Source: Brachycybe producta (lineage: Eukaryota > Arthropoda > Diplopoda > Playtdesmida > Andrognathidae). Taken from it: a stretch of 64,000 nt of DNA. The stretch covers positions 508,632-572,631 of the forward strand of contig JAUPFP010000043.1 of NCBI GenBank assembly GCA_036925085.1. Direction: 5' to 3'. A program made the position numbers and the translations under genes. The notes under the pieces are model-generated. The model worked only from the letters and a program-made list of their open reading frames with translations, made no database searches and was not told where the DNA came from. Shown here in pieces: positions 1 through 11,200 of this stretch (its first letter is position 1; each line of letters starts with the position of its first letter).

Positions 1-232
1 ATGGCAATGTTTTATTGGGAACGATTAGTTATTTGGCGGAAAGAACTTACTTTTGCCTAAATCTCATTGGAAAAATAAGATACAGAGAAACCTAATTAAT
101 CTAAGATTAACTTTTTCTTGTTTTGTTTTTTCCTTCTTCTTTTGCGTCTATTTTCAACTACAATTTATAGTTGAAAGAACATTAAAATAATTTCAAATAA
201 ACTGACTAGCCGTATTTCTTTAGTAATCATTA

Positions 233-543
233 AGGTTCGGATTTTCATGCTGATATCAAAGGAAATGTTTCTCAATTTGTGGCTCAAGTGCCAATTGAGA
301 AGTAATCATCATCATCATCATCATTAGAGCAACTGCAATTATACTCTTTTCTAATCAAAACGATGGCGAAAGGCTAATATACTTGTCAACTATAATTCTA
401 GCCTCGAACAAGGTGTTTTTGATTGAAAAAAAAAATACAATTAATTGTTGGATCATTTTAACCGGGAATGTAACTTCACAAGTGACTCTTTGGCCACAGA
501 TTGAGAAACATTTACTTGACATTGCATAAAAATCCGAGCCCTA
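233..543. mobile_element. Foldback MITE, family A (ctcggattttgatgc...ccgagccc)
   Basis: The left arm has ggttcggattttcatgctg, gtttctcaatttgtgg and a CAT/ATC run; the right arm has the reverse complements (ccacagattgagaaacattt, aaaatccgagccct). The centre is gcctcgaac/gcctct-type sequence. Copies of the same layout are at 15885, 38400, 40433 and 46596. Confidence 0.8.
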
Positions 544-939
544 TAGTTATAATAAAGAAAAAAACAGCTTCATAAAATAAAAAATGTTTTGAAAAAGTTA
601 AGAAAAATACTTATAATTGTTTCTAATTTGAAAACATTGAGTATTCTTGATTATATTTTGAAAATTTATTTAAGTAGAATTTTTTTTCTTGAAATTATAT
701 TCTTCAAAATAAAATAAAAATTATTTACCTTCAGAATATGGAAACATTCTTAACTATATTTTAAACCTATTGGCTTTGTATAGTTTACATTGGGCTTTTA
801 ACACAATTAAACTAGTTACTGTAAAGAATTTTGTAACTTATTCAATATTTTACATTAGAAAAAATGGTGTCATTTTATAAAATTCCTTAGAAAAACAGTG
901 AGTATTTCTTAACAAATTGAAAACCGGTTTGGTTTTAAC

Positions 940-1327
940 TAAGGCTGTACCGAACGCACTATTTTTTACCGAGCCAAAAAAAAATTGGCATGCCGATCGA
1001 TTTAACCGAGCCGATTACGCCGATTTTCATTACCGATTTTGGCTGCTGCTTGCGTCGGCCAAGAGAGAAACGGTTCGCCCACAAGAAAAGAGTTAAATTA
1101 TAATTTTCGAGTTTACGAAGCAATGGCAAGATAACAATTTCCTTTTAATTAAAGATAAATTAGTGATAAAGTTGGTAATAAATTGATTGTGACCCTCCAC
1201 CGCTGCCGTTTTATCGGGGAGCAGACCTAATTGTTGAGTGCGGAAATCGGTTAACATTTGTTCGCCGATCCCGATTTTAGCCAATTAACAGTAAACCTGC
1301 AAAAATCGGATCGCGTACAACCTTAGT
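940..1327. mobile_element. TIR element (ctaaggctgtacc ends)
   Basis: The left end actaaggctgtaccgaacg and the right end gatcgcgtacaaccttagt form an imperfect inverted repeat. The subterminal regions have accgatttt / aaaatcgg motifs in opposite directions. No coding capacity is visible. Confidence 0.6.
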
Positions 1328-2257
1328 TTTTGCAGTTTATAATTTAATTTAATATTTTGTTCACAACAATGAAGAGGAAACAAATATAAACTTCGATATA
1401 ATAAGAAAAATTCCTTCTTTTTCATCTTCTGTATAATAAGTAGGACTACTTATACATAGGGTGTCAGTGCGGCAACTATAGGAATTTTGTGCCCGGAAAC
1501 TACATTACTGTGAACGCCCCTTACCTCTCTGCAGGCTACTCACACAAATTTGAGTAGCATGTATAGTGTGAATGAATGTGAATTTTTAGGCATTTTGCAA
1601 GGTGTTAGGCTTAAAATCAAAAACTACTCTATTCTATTTAGTAGGCGTTGCTTATAGCACACAGCCTACAACTTTTTGTAAATTTTGCAAATTGCACGAC
1701 GGATTTACTAGTGCATGTGAGTAATTTGTACAATACATGAAAACTACTAAATTAAATTAATGTGCAATAAGGAAAATAGTGGGGGGGGGGGGGGGGGGAA
1801 AGTAGAATTTCAAAATTTATAACTTTTTTAATTTTAATTTCTAAACGTTTGGCGCCCCTGTTTGTTTGCATCCGGAGATTAACTTTCCCCCATCCTCCTC
1901 GTTGTTGCGCCACTGTAGAATGTATATGTTTGTAATAAAATATCTTAAAATCTAGCAATTTGAGAATATAAGTGGTCAGCAGGTGGTGGGTCATCATCTT
2001 CTCAAAGATTTCGTCAATAAATATTTGAAAATAATAATAAAAAAAACCAAAACACAAAGGTTTCAATATCAAGAATCATTTTTTTAATAATTTGTTTATT
2101 TACTGTCAAGTTTCATAATATAACTTTCTAGTATATAGAGGGGGAAAAATAGATTTTTCTTTTGTTGCTAATCTATTCTCGTTATCAATGAACTTTTTTT
2201 TATTGTGGTATATGGGCATTTTATGAATTAATAATCCAACCAATGATCGATTGGTTG

Positions 2258-2258
<1 letters not shown>

Positions 2259-2325
<67 letters not shown>
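2259..2325. repeat. (AT)n microsatellite
   Basis: This is a pure AT dinucleotide run. Open frames made of alternating Ile-Tyr here are artefacts. Confidence 0.95.
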
Positions 2326-2328
<3 letters not shown>

Positions 2329-2344
2329 GAGTCTCGTCTACTAT

Positions 2345-2349
<5 letters not shown>

Positions 2350-2380
<31 letters not shown>
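2350..2380. repeat. (CT)n microsatellite, left part of the retrotransposon target
   Basis: A CT run before the 5' LTR. A matching run at 5384-5411 follows the 3' LTR, so the element landed in CT-rich DNA. Confidence 0.9.
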
Positions 2381-2398
2381 CTCTCCCTCTGTTTGTCT

Positions 2399-3035
2399 TG
2401 TGGTGTCCAAAAAGATGGTCACTGACCCTTACACTAATCTATTTTCTGGCGGTCCCCTATTGAACAAACATGTTCAATTTGTAGGACCACCAGCTACAAT
2501 AAAGATTTCATACACGTTAATTTTAATTCTTTTATTTTACCGGCGTTTATTATACTCTTTCTTTTTCATTGCAGTTTTTTGTTTAACTTTTGGTTTAGGT
2601 ATACTTTTTTCTTTTCAAAAAATTGTGTTAATTCACAAACCATCTAGAGGCCGACTTTTACTTTAAATATTCAATTTCCTGTGGTTAATCCTTGCTTGGG
2701 TCACTGCCCTAGAAAAAATGCAGTGACCATTGTATCTTTTTGACAAATGCATTTATTCCTGTCTTTAACTAATTACCAATGACTGCCAGCCCATTGTTTG
2801 AGCTGGCTATAAGAAGAGACAATTTTTTGTATTTTGAGTTAGTAACAAATTTATTCTAAAAAACGAAATACTGTATCCGAAAATAAGTGAAACAATAAAA
2901 AAGTATCTCTGCAGAAAACATCACTTCAACTCGTTCTTGTTTTTTCTTTACCATCATAGAACAAGGAGAATAACTACAAAAGTCGCGATTTTTATAAAAA
3001 GAAAGAAAACGCTTCTAAAAGAAAAAATCTCCACA
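2399..3035 (+). repeat. 5' LTR of the Ty3/gypsy element
   Basis: It is a TG...CA-bounded repeat of 637 bp, matching 4744-5382 almost base for base. The differences are in the last 120 bp, in A and T runs near 2945, 2960 and 3000. The primer-binding site starts at 3038. Confidence 0.93.
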
Positions 3036-3053
3036 TTTGGCGCAGTCGACAGG

Positions 3054-3884
3054 ATGGCTAAAGATAACCAAGAACTTGCAAAGATGTTTGCAATGATGTC
3101 CATAGATCTACCACTATTCAGTGGTGATTTTGATGAAGATCCATTCCAATGGCTATCAACCTTTGAGAGAAAATCACGTATGCTCACAGATGAACAGAGA
3201 CTAAAACAAGTGAAATATTGTTTTGAACGAACCCCTAAATATTGGTTCGAAGACGATATTGAACCCGGACTCAGTGAACACAGTGTGTGGGATGATTTTA
3301 AAACTGCTTTTCTGGCAAAATTTGTCGACAAAGAAAAACGACAAATTGCCAGAGAAAAATTACGGAAAATGCAATATGACCCAGAGGAGACCAGAATTTC
3401 GAATTTTGCCATCGACTACAAACATTGGTACCTCATCCAGCATCCGGGTTCACGTGAAGATGATATGGTCCCGGACTTGTTCGACCGTCTACCAGCTTCT
3501 CTCCAGAGCAGGATACAGTCATCTATCTCCATTAATGAAGTAAGAACTTTAAAAGAACTTTTAAAATATGCCGAAAGAGCAGAGGAGTCCTTGGCCACAG
3601 AAAGAAAGGCAAACAGAAGCCTTTATGCAATGGCGACTTCCAAAGATAGAGAAGAGACAAAACTCATCTTGGAAGAACTTAAAGCTTTACGTAATGAAGT
3701 TGAAAAATTGCAACAAATGCATGGCATTTCTAAAAAATCAAATCACAAGATATGTTTCAAGTGCAAAGGGGAGTGGCCTGCTTGTGGATGTACTTCCAAA
3801 TGTAAAAAGTGTTCTGGCAACTGGCCTGTGTGTGGGTGTGGACGGTCACCTGAAAGAAACCAAATTCCGGATCAGGGAAACTAA
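3054..3884 (+). CDS. gag: Gag polyprotein of the LTR retrotransposon
   Basis: The ATG at 3054 overlaps the primer-binding site and opens a 276-residue ORF. Residues about 15-170 match the retrotransposon gag capsid domain: FSGDFDEDPFQWLSTFE, a W..FKTAFLAKF segment and the major homology-like DLFDRLPASLQSRI. A charged coiled-coil-like stretch follows (about residues 190-225). The C-terminus has two cysteine-rich repeats of the form CFKCKGEWPACGC and CKKCSGNWPVCGC. These are not canonical CX2CX4HX4C knuckles but probably serve as the nucleocapsid region. The ORF is intact, and pol continues in another frame just downstream. Confidence 0.85.
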   Translation: MAKDNQELAKMFAMMSIDLPLFSGDFDEDPFQWLSTFERKSRMLTDEQRLKQVKYCFERTPKYWFEDDIEPGLSEHSVWDDFKTAFLAKFVDKEKRQIAREKLRKMQYDPEETRISNFAIDYKHWYLIQHPGSREDDMVPDLFDRLPASLQSRIQSSISINEVRTLKELLKYAERAEESLATERKANRSLYAMATSKDREETKLILEELKALRNEVEKLQQMHGISKKSNHKICFKCKGEWPACGCTSKCKKCSGNWPVCGCGRSPERNQIPDQGN

Positions 3885-3892
3885 GACAGGCG

Positions 3893-4743
3893 TTGGGGAA
3901 CCAACAAAACTCAACGCCAGACCTGAACTATGTAACTTTCAAATTTGACAACGGTAACGAATCCCTCCTCTCTATCCCAATGTCCATAAATAATGTCAAA
4001 GCCAAGGCAGTGTTAGATATGGATGCACCAGGAGAAATTGTGCTCGGAAAAGATTTCCTAAATGGTAGTGCTGTTTTAAATTTTGTGAATGACCACACAG
4101 ATTTCTATTATGCAAGGGTTACTCAACCAAAGCCAAAAGAATGCAATGAGCCTCACCAAACCTTGAAGATGTCTCTACAAAAAGAAGCAACTGAGGCACC
4201 AGGGTACCAAGAGGATGCATCAAAAAATACAAGGCAGTTGAAAATAGAAGACATTGAACTTGGATCAGAACAAGATGAAAAATTAAAAGAAATCATCTTG
4301 AGATACGGCGATGTCTTCAAAGTAACCCCAAAGCATGAGAAATACACAGAAGGAATACAACACAAAATCAACACTGGCCATCACTGCCCTATTAAGGAGC
4401 GAAGGAGACCCATGTGTCGAGAAGATGAAGAAGAAATTAGACAAGTTAAATCACTCTGCCAAAGAGGAATAGTCCGACCTTGTAAATCTCATTGGGCTTT
4501 TGCCACTGTCTTGATGTCAAAAAAGGCTGAAACTAGACATCTTTGTGTGGACTATCGGCGACTAAATCAAAAAACAGTTAAAGATAGTTACCCACTTCTG
4601 TGTATAGACAGCCTACTAAGACGACTGCATGGAAAGAGGATCTTCAGTACTCTAGATGAAAGAGATGGGTTCTTCCACATCAAAGGAAACAACATGGACA
4701 CCTCGACGACTGATCGGATAGACCCTCCGTCGTCGACGGCGAA
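3893..4743 (+). pseudogene. pol: Truncated pol fragment (protease remnant and start of reverse transcriptase)
   Basis: This ORF is in a different frame from gag and begins 9 bases after the gag stop. Its first part resembles a retropepsin region, but the catalytic Asp-Ser/Thr-Gly is not recognisable: VLDMDAPGEIVLGKDFL suggests a deletion joining the region before the active site to a later segment. From about 4340 it reads as the N-terminal Ty3-type reverse transcriptase: KINTGHHCPIKERRRPM, IVRPCKSHWAFATVLM, LCVDYRRLNQKTVKDSYPL, IFSTLDERDGFFHI. In that last motif Glu-Arg stands where active elements have Leu-Arg/Lys-Ser. The YxDD box, RNase H and integrase are deleted. The frame then runs on into the LTR by chance. 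Confidence 0.85.
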
Positions 4744-5379
4744 TGTGGTGTCCAAAAAGATGGTCACTGACCCTTACACTAATCTATTTTCTGGCGGTCC
4801 CCTATTGAACAAACATGTTCAATTTGTAGGACCACCAGCTACAATAAAGATTTCATACACGTTAATTTTAATTCTTTTATTTTACCGGCGTTTATTATAC
4901 TCTTTCTTTTTCATTGCAGTTTTTTGTTTAACTTTTGGTTTAGGTATACTTTTTTCTTTTCAAAAAATTGTGTTAATTCACAAACCATCTAGAGGCCGAC
5001 TTTTACTTTAAATATTCAATTTCCTGTGGTTAATCCTTGCTTGGGTCACTGCCCTAGAAAAAATGCAGTGACCATTGTATCTTTTTGACAAATGCATTTA
5101 TTCCTGTCTTTAACTAATTACCAATGACTGCCAGCCCATTGTTTGAGCTGGCTATAAGAAGAGACAATTTTTTGTATTTTGAGTTAGTAACAAATTTATT
5201 CTAAAAAACGAAATACTGTATCCGAAAATAAGTGAAACAATAAAAAAGTATCTCTGCAGAAAACATCACTTCAACTCGTTCTTGTTTTTTTCTTTACCAT
5301 CAAAGAACAAGGAGAATAACTACAAAAGTCGCGATTTTTATAAAAAAAAAAGAAAACGCTTCTAAAAGAAAAAATCTCC

Positions 5380-5382
<3 letters not shown>
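4744..5382 (+). repeat. 3' LTR of the Ty3/gypsy element
   Basis: It is a 639-bp copy of the 5' LTR. The sequence before it (about 4700-4743) has no clear polypurine tract, which suggests that the internal deletion also removed the normal 3' internal end. It is followed by the target duplication gtct and a CT run. Confidence 0.93.
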
Positions 5383-5383
<1 letters not shown>

Positions 5384-5410
<27 letters not shown>

Positions 5411-5411
5411 G
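5384..5411. repeat. (CT)n microsatellite, right part of the retrotransposon target
   Basis: It is the continuation of the CT-rich target DNA after the LTR element. Confidence 0.9.
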
Positions 5412-5904
5412 TTGTTTTCTTTTTCGTTCTTCAGGCAAAATACACACAAATAAGTTATATATTACTACTATAAGGTAGGTTGGGCTACAACGGTGGTGGT
5501 GGATGGTTGATGTCCACATCAATGTTTATTGATAAAATACACCAACAACTTTGGTCGATATTTAAGAGACTCTATTAAAGTTGGCAAATTGCAAAAAGAA
5601 AAATCTAACACTGAAGCTTACTATTAGAAAGACCCCCCCCCCCCCCAGCAAGTTTGTTTTATGTGAAATTCGATACTGATACTACTACTAGTTTATTTAA
5701 ACATTTTTTTTTACACAAAATACTCTTAAAATTCATCATATTCACTATAAACATTTATAACATTTATTTTGAAAATCACTTATTTTTTTTAAATTAATTA
5801 CTTATTGGTCAAACAATTTTAGAAGTGACGTAAAGAAAAAAAAATCACATTGTAGAGATATTAAAAACAAAATGAATAAAAAAGAATAATAATTGTGTTT
5901 TCGT

Positions 5905-6661
5905 TAGTGTTTCCATTACCGATTTTATCGTTACCGGTAAACCAGTATTACCGGTAAATTGACCTTTCAATACCGGTTTTTCGGTAACAAAATTTTATAT
6001 TGTTTTGGATAAAATAATTGGCCAATATTTAAGAACCACTGAGTTTAAAATTAAAATTTCACATAGATTATGCGTAGAAACCAAGAGTTTTTTCAAAGAC
6101 TCAAGTAAAAAAAAATGGTATCCGTATGCACTTGTAACCGTTTACGAAAGTCGCAGTAAAGGTCCTAACGCAAATGTTCGTACAGTTAAAATGCCTTTGC
6201 TTGCATTATATACCGTACATACTTAGGTACTAAATTAACGCAACATCTTCATTTGTTACGTAACAATTTACGTTTTACAATTTACAAAAACGTAAAAATT
6301 TCCCATATTAAAAAAAATTATAATAAATATAAATTCATAAGTTATGAATCTATATTTATTTTATTTTTTTCGATGCAAATTCCAATTTTTTGTTTAAAAA
6401 AAAACTAAACAAAAAATTGGAATTTGCATCGAAAAAAATAAAATAAATATAGATTCATAACTTATGAATTTATATTTATTATAATTTTTTTTAATATGGG
6501 AAATTTTTTTTTCAATTTTTGAAGTTTTTTTTACAGTGCTTCTTAAAGTTTTTCCTTTATTAGTAATTATTACCCAAAATTTACCGGTATTACCGGTTTC
6601 GTTAACGCTGCATTACCGAAAGACCGGTAATGCTATAAAGTGACCGGTAATGGAAACCCTA
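5905..6661. mobile_element. hAT-type non-autonomous element with large internal palindrome
   Basis: The ends TAGTGTTTCCATTACCG and CGGTAATGGAAACCCTA are inverted repeats. They are flanked by a perfect 8-bp duplication gttttcgt (5897-5904 and 6662-6669), the hAT hallmark. The subterminal regions are full of accggtaa motifs in both orientations. The interior includes a nearly perfect palindrome (6295-6507). A short ORF (6005-6226) has no recognisable domain, and a related copy is at 11550. Confidence 0.85.
6295..6507. repeat. Near-perfect palindrome, arms about 100 bp, 9-bp spacer
   Basis: The left arm ends ...ccaattttttgttta at 6396 and the right arm starts taaacaaaaaattgg... at 6406. Both arms share cgatgcaaattcc and ttcataagttatgaat blocks and the gggaaatt ends, with hardly any mismatch visible. 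Confidence 0.9.
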
Positions 6662-7255
6662 GTTTTCGTTACGGTACAGTCATACCTCGCTCAACATTGT
6701 CTCCATAGGGGTAAATTAGGGGGTGCGCGGGGTAGTGGCCGCCACCCTAAAAAACCTAAATTAATTTTTTTTAAAACTATTTAGAACTAATTTTTTTTTA
6801 GAAGTTTAACTTGCAATAAAAACGGGATACAAGTTGACACATTTGTCACCAATTTATCTGTTCTTGTCCATGCTGCATGGCCAGCATGTAGCATTTTTAA
6901 TGCCCTAACAGTTCTATCCTTCCAAAAATGCAATGCAATACTATGTCTTTTTTGTTCTTGGTCCACCAACTCTTGTCACCTCACTTTTCAATCCCAATAA
7001 TCCCTCTAAGAACGATACTTCGATATAACGTAGTTGACCTAACAATAGCTTTGAACAGAAAAAAAAAACATCTTTACATTTATATTGACTCTAATGGTTA
7101 CTTAACTTACTTGGAATAAATGTTTACAACATTTAATGTTTAATGTTTAATAATCATTTTATGGAACACGCAATTGAAAGAAAAAAATGTTTAAAACCAC
7201 AAAAAAAAAATTCGCTAATTTTGAAACTACAATAAAACGTCTATTTTTGAAATAT

Positions 7256-7925
7256 CATTAAGATAGATTGATTTTCGAACTCACTCTGATTATGGTGTTT
7301 TTCGGGAGCAAAATTAAGAGAAACTAAAATGTGATTAGAAACTAGAACGGTAGCTCAATTTGCATGTTTGATATCTTTCAAAATAAACTTTTTTATAGGG
7401 AAAATTTTTAAAAAATGTGAAAAATGTGATGTTTGTCATCTGCTTAAAGTTGGGTCATTTTCAAACTAATATAAAAAGCTTACTTTGAAAGATATTCACT
7501 TGAAAATAACCTTAAGTGATTGAGCTAATACCTTGTACACACATGAGTTAAATGAATTCAAATTAAATGTGTTTTAAGTGAATTATACGGAATCCAGTTA
7601 AGGACATAAACACCAAATAAAAATTTTTAATTAAATATTTTAAATTGAAATTCTAAATCAATATTTTGTCAATAGTTTACATAAATTATATTTAAGTTAT
7701 TAACTCAATATTTTCAAGATTATTATCTGAATAAATTGAATTCGACATATTGTTTGTTTGCCCTTTTCACAGAGAGCTCTGTAGAACACAATTATTATTT
7801 AAATGCATTTAAATTAACAGGTGTGTACTAGGTATTATTACCCTTCTAGTTTTACTCTTCATTTTGCACCTGAAAAACAAAGTAATTTAAGAGTTTGAGA
7901 AGCATTTAAACTTTAAAATCAGCTC
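7256..7925. mobile_element. Family B MITE interrupted by a family C MITE
   Basis: Family B halves lie at about 7256-7529 and 7843-7925. Between them is a 310-bp family C element with ends atacctTgtacacac and gtgtgtacTaggtat, inserted at a TA in the gattgagcta box of family B. Confidence 0.75.
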
Positions 7926-8275
7926 AAGTCACTTTTCTAGTTTCTTAGTTTCTAAAATACGTTCAATTGTTAATAAATGTTGCTTCTGTAATACAGCATC
8001 AATCAGGTATCGCATTTAGACAACGAACTGACCACACTGACTGGGACTTTTTAAAATTTACAATTTCATTTAATAACTTGTTTATTGCCTTATTTGTCTC
8101 AACTTATATAAAAGTGAAGTTTGTTTTTTTGAAATAAATTGTTTTCTATTTATAGTTTTAATGATTGTTTGTTGTTGATTTTTTGTAATAATATTTATAA
8201 GGTTGGTGTTTTTTTAATTTTGTGGTTTTATTTTCATTACAAACAAAATAAAAAAATCAACGTAAACAAACACAG

Positions 8276-11200
8276 CTGGACTCAGCAGATGAACAAGCTG
8301 CAGCCATTCGAAGAGAACTCGATGGACGATTACAAAAAACCGGCGAAATGGAAAGGGTAATAACCTTTTTTGACATCATTTCTTCCGTCTATTTTCAACT
8401 ACCACCTCCACTGCCCCCCCCCCCAATCCTTCACAAATAATAGCAATGAATAAATAATATATGTAATACATTCGTATCAGGTTATATTATTATATTCAGC
8501 TAAAATAATAATGGAGGTTGTAACTCATATTTTTTTTTAAAAAAAAAAGAGTTTGACCAATCACATGTCAAGTTCTATATTTTGTTAAGTGATATCTGAA
8601 ATTATTTAACTAAAAGCATCTCTCTCTTTCTCTAAAGTAATCAATTATTTAAAACGGTTCGCAGTAAATTCAGTAGGCTTAATATATAAATTCATTATTG
8701 ATAATACTAAATACTCTTGAGTTAGATAACTGGAAACTGAACAGTTTTTTTTATGGTAATGGTGTTCAAAAAATGACCATAACTTATTTTCATAAAACTT
8801 TCAAAAGTTTTAGTTAGAGAGAAAAAAAACCCACACGTAATAAATATTAATTATATACAGTACTAGTGATGTAACCCGTCATAAATGGCGGGAGCAAAAT
8901 TCACATTCAATTGTGCCCAGCATTAGAATTTCTTTTCCTCCGCCCTTTTATGACGTCAGACCAAGTAACAAACCAATTAGAAATTGATGACGTTCATAAA
9001 AGGTCTGAGCAAAAGAAAATCTAATGCTGGGCACAGTTGCCCGTGATAAATTCTAGTTTAATTTTGCTACTATTATCCCCTCCCCTTTTTTATATTTGAA
9101 AGAGAAAATGAGCTTTTCATTTTCTCTGGTGTGCGCATGCGCGTCGTTTGTTCCATTTTTGCTCCTTTCATTGCAATTTCAGTTTCTCCCTCCCCCTTTT
9201 TCCCCTTCCACGTTTCTCTCTCCCCCTTTCTACACTTTCCAACCTTTTCCCCTCTCTAATTTAATATCATGGGGTTCTTGGATGGGGAGTGTGCAACATA
9301 TAGTTGACCTTGAGAGAAAAAAGTGGTTCATTTATTCATTTAAATTTATATAAATTCCGACGTGCTTCAAGGTTTTTGTCCTTGTTTGTACATCGTTACT
9401 CAAAGAACGAAAGAAGGAAACATCGAACAATAGACGGGGCTTAATATACATGTATATATAATACTAAGGTGGCTCCGGAAGGCGTCACTGCAGTCGCTTA
9501 TGCTATGCTCCATAGACGTTTTTTTTTTGTAAAATTTGGACGCAAAAACGTCAAGCAAAACGTTTTTTTTAGAAACTATAATAAAAAAAATTCAAATTTT
9601 TTTCAAAACTAGAATGGTAAAAGATGATGAAGTTTTTTCATGGCGATATCTTAAAAAATAAACATTTTATAGTTCAGTTTGAAAATGCCCCATTTTTTGC
9701 TTTTTTTTTGTATTTCATGAAAAACTAGTTTCGCCTTTTTAAAACTGTCAATAAAAAGTTTATTTTGAAAGATATCATCATGAAAAAAAAACGTTTGACA
9801 TTATCACCAACTATCCTAGTTTCTAAAAAAAACTTTGAATTTTTTCGTAATGTTTTCTCCTGAAAAACATACAACGCGGGGTTGGAGGGAAGACACCTCC
9901 TATAGAACACGAGACATGCAGGCGCGCCATCTGGGAAGACAAAAACAAAATAAATATTTATATAGCCACCTTAAGTAAAAGTTGAATTCATTTATTAAAA
10001 TTATGGTCTTAAAAATTCAACATTTGAAATAAACAATAATAACATTTATTTTAAGTGGTATTTTTTTAAAAAAAAATATCAAAATATTAAAAACGAGTGT
10101 ATTTTAAATTTTGAATTTTATGAATTTTATATTAATAATTCTAATTTAAATATTAACATTTGCAGCAAAACTACTGATAAAATAAAACAATATCATTTTA
10201 TTTCTAAAATGATAAATTTTATAAGTTTAAAAAAATTCAATTTCCTAATTTTTTGTTATTTTAAATTTTAAAAAAATTCAATTTCCTAATTTTTTGTTAT
10301 TTTAAATTTAAAAAAAAAAACTTTCTCATGTTTTGAACAAAATAAAGCCAAAAAAAAACATTGTCTGCACTTTTGTAATAATTTGAAATTCAATGAGTAA
10401 AATATGTTAATGGTGCCTTGTAAATTATGCAAATTATAAAATAGACTGTTGTTACGTTAGATTATAATTTATTTGACTGTTTAATGAGTTCAGAAAAAAA
10501 AACGAGCCGAGTTTCGTTTAATATCAACTGCATTCGGTTTTAATCATGGAATTTCATTTCCCTTTTAAAATATTCGACAATAAAACATAATTTTAAGCAT
10601 TTTTCGATGTTGTAATGTTGTGGAAATGGACAAAAAATAAAACCACAAATAAAAACTGCAGCACTTTAAACCACAGAGATTGAGTTCTTCTACCTCGTAT
10701 AATGTATATAAAAGGACCAGTTTCTCTCTTTTACCGAGATAACTAATTTAATATGCAAAACAAGGCATTGACGGCGGCATAGTTTCACGCTTCCCTTTAT
10801 TACAAGCAATCCATACCTTTTTTTATTATTTGATATGAAAGTGTGAGAAGAGACATCAAAAATCTCCACACAAAAGACCAAAACCGAGTCAAAATGCAGC
10901 CTCACAAAATATGAAATGATTAATTTGTTAATTTTAAAAGAGGGAAAAGAAGCAAAATAATATAAGGGGAACAAAACAGAGGGGAGGGGGGATGTATGTT
11001 GGGGGAAAGGGGAGAAATAGGCTTACATCAAGTTAACACTATTACCGCCACTTCATGTGTTCACATATATTACATATTTGTACTTTAAAAAAATGGAATA
11101 TTAGTCATTCTATAAATTCACTAATCAGTGATTCCAGGTTACAGGCAATTAGAAATCGGGACAAACAGAAGTTGGCTCCGCCCTTTTTTTAGAAGTTGCC

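Larger units (their letters stand above)
2399..5382 (+). mobile_element. Ty3/gypsy (mag-like) LTR retrotransposon, young but internally deleted
   Basis: Two direct repeats, 2399-3035 (637 bp) and 4744-5382 (639 bp), begin TGTGG and end CCACA. By eye they differ by about two substitutions and two 1-bp indels. A 4-bp target duplication, gtct, flanks the element (2395-2398 and 5383-5386). Right after the 5' LTR, tggcgcagtcgacagga is a primer-binding-site candidate that resembles the 3' end of a serine tRNA, as in mag/SURL-type elements. Gag and the start of pol follow, but pol stops inside reverse transcriptase and runs straight into the 3' LTR, so the RT active site, RNase H and integrase are missing. 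The element lies in CADPS intron 1, inside a CT microsatellite that is present on both sides. It cannot encode its own mobility. Confidence 0.93.
1..8275. other. CADPS intron upstream of the first visible exon
   Basis: No CADPS exon was found here. The block preceding the first exon in the family (the KFEHQLLYNACQ-like segment) is not recognisable. Apart from the listed elements it is AT-rich. The stretch 1636-1712 resembles 15142-15245 (both with ttgcacgac.g.tttactagt), a further diverged repeat pair. C runs and G runs at 1782 and 5634 are homopolymers. Confidence 0.7.

Noticed and set aside
2228..2463. Ile-Tyr repeat open frames
   Set aside because: They are a translation of an AT microsatellite and CT run.
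2954..3412. 152-codon minus-strand frame opposite gag
   Set aside because: It is a shadow of the gag ORF, with no domain.
9096..9353. Pro/Phe/Ser-rich plus-strand frame of 85 codons with a signal-like start
   Set aside because: It is a pyrimidine-rich intronic stretch with no homology I recognise and no splice context.
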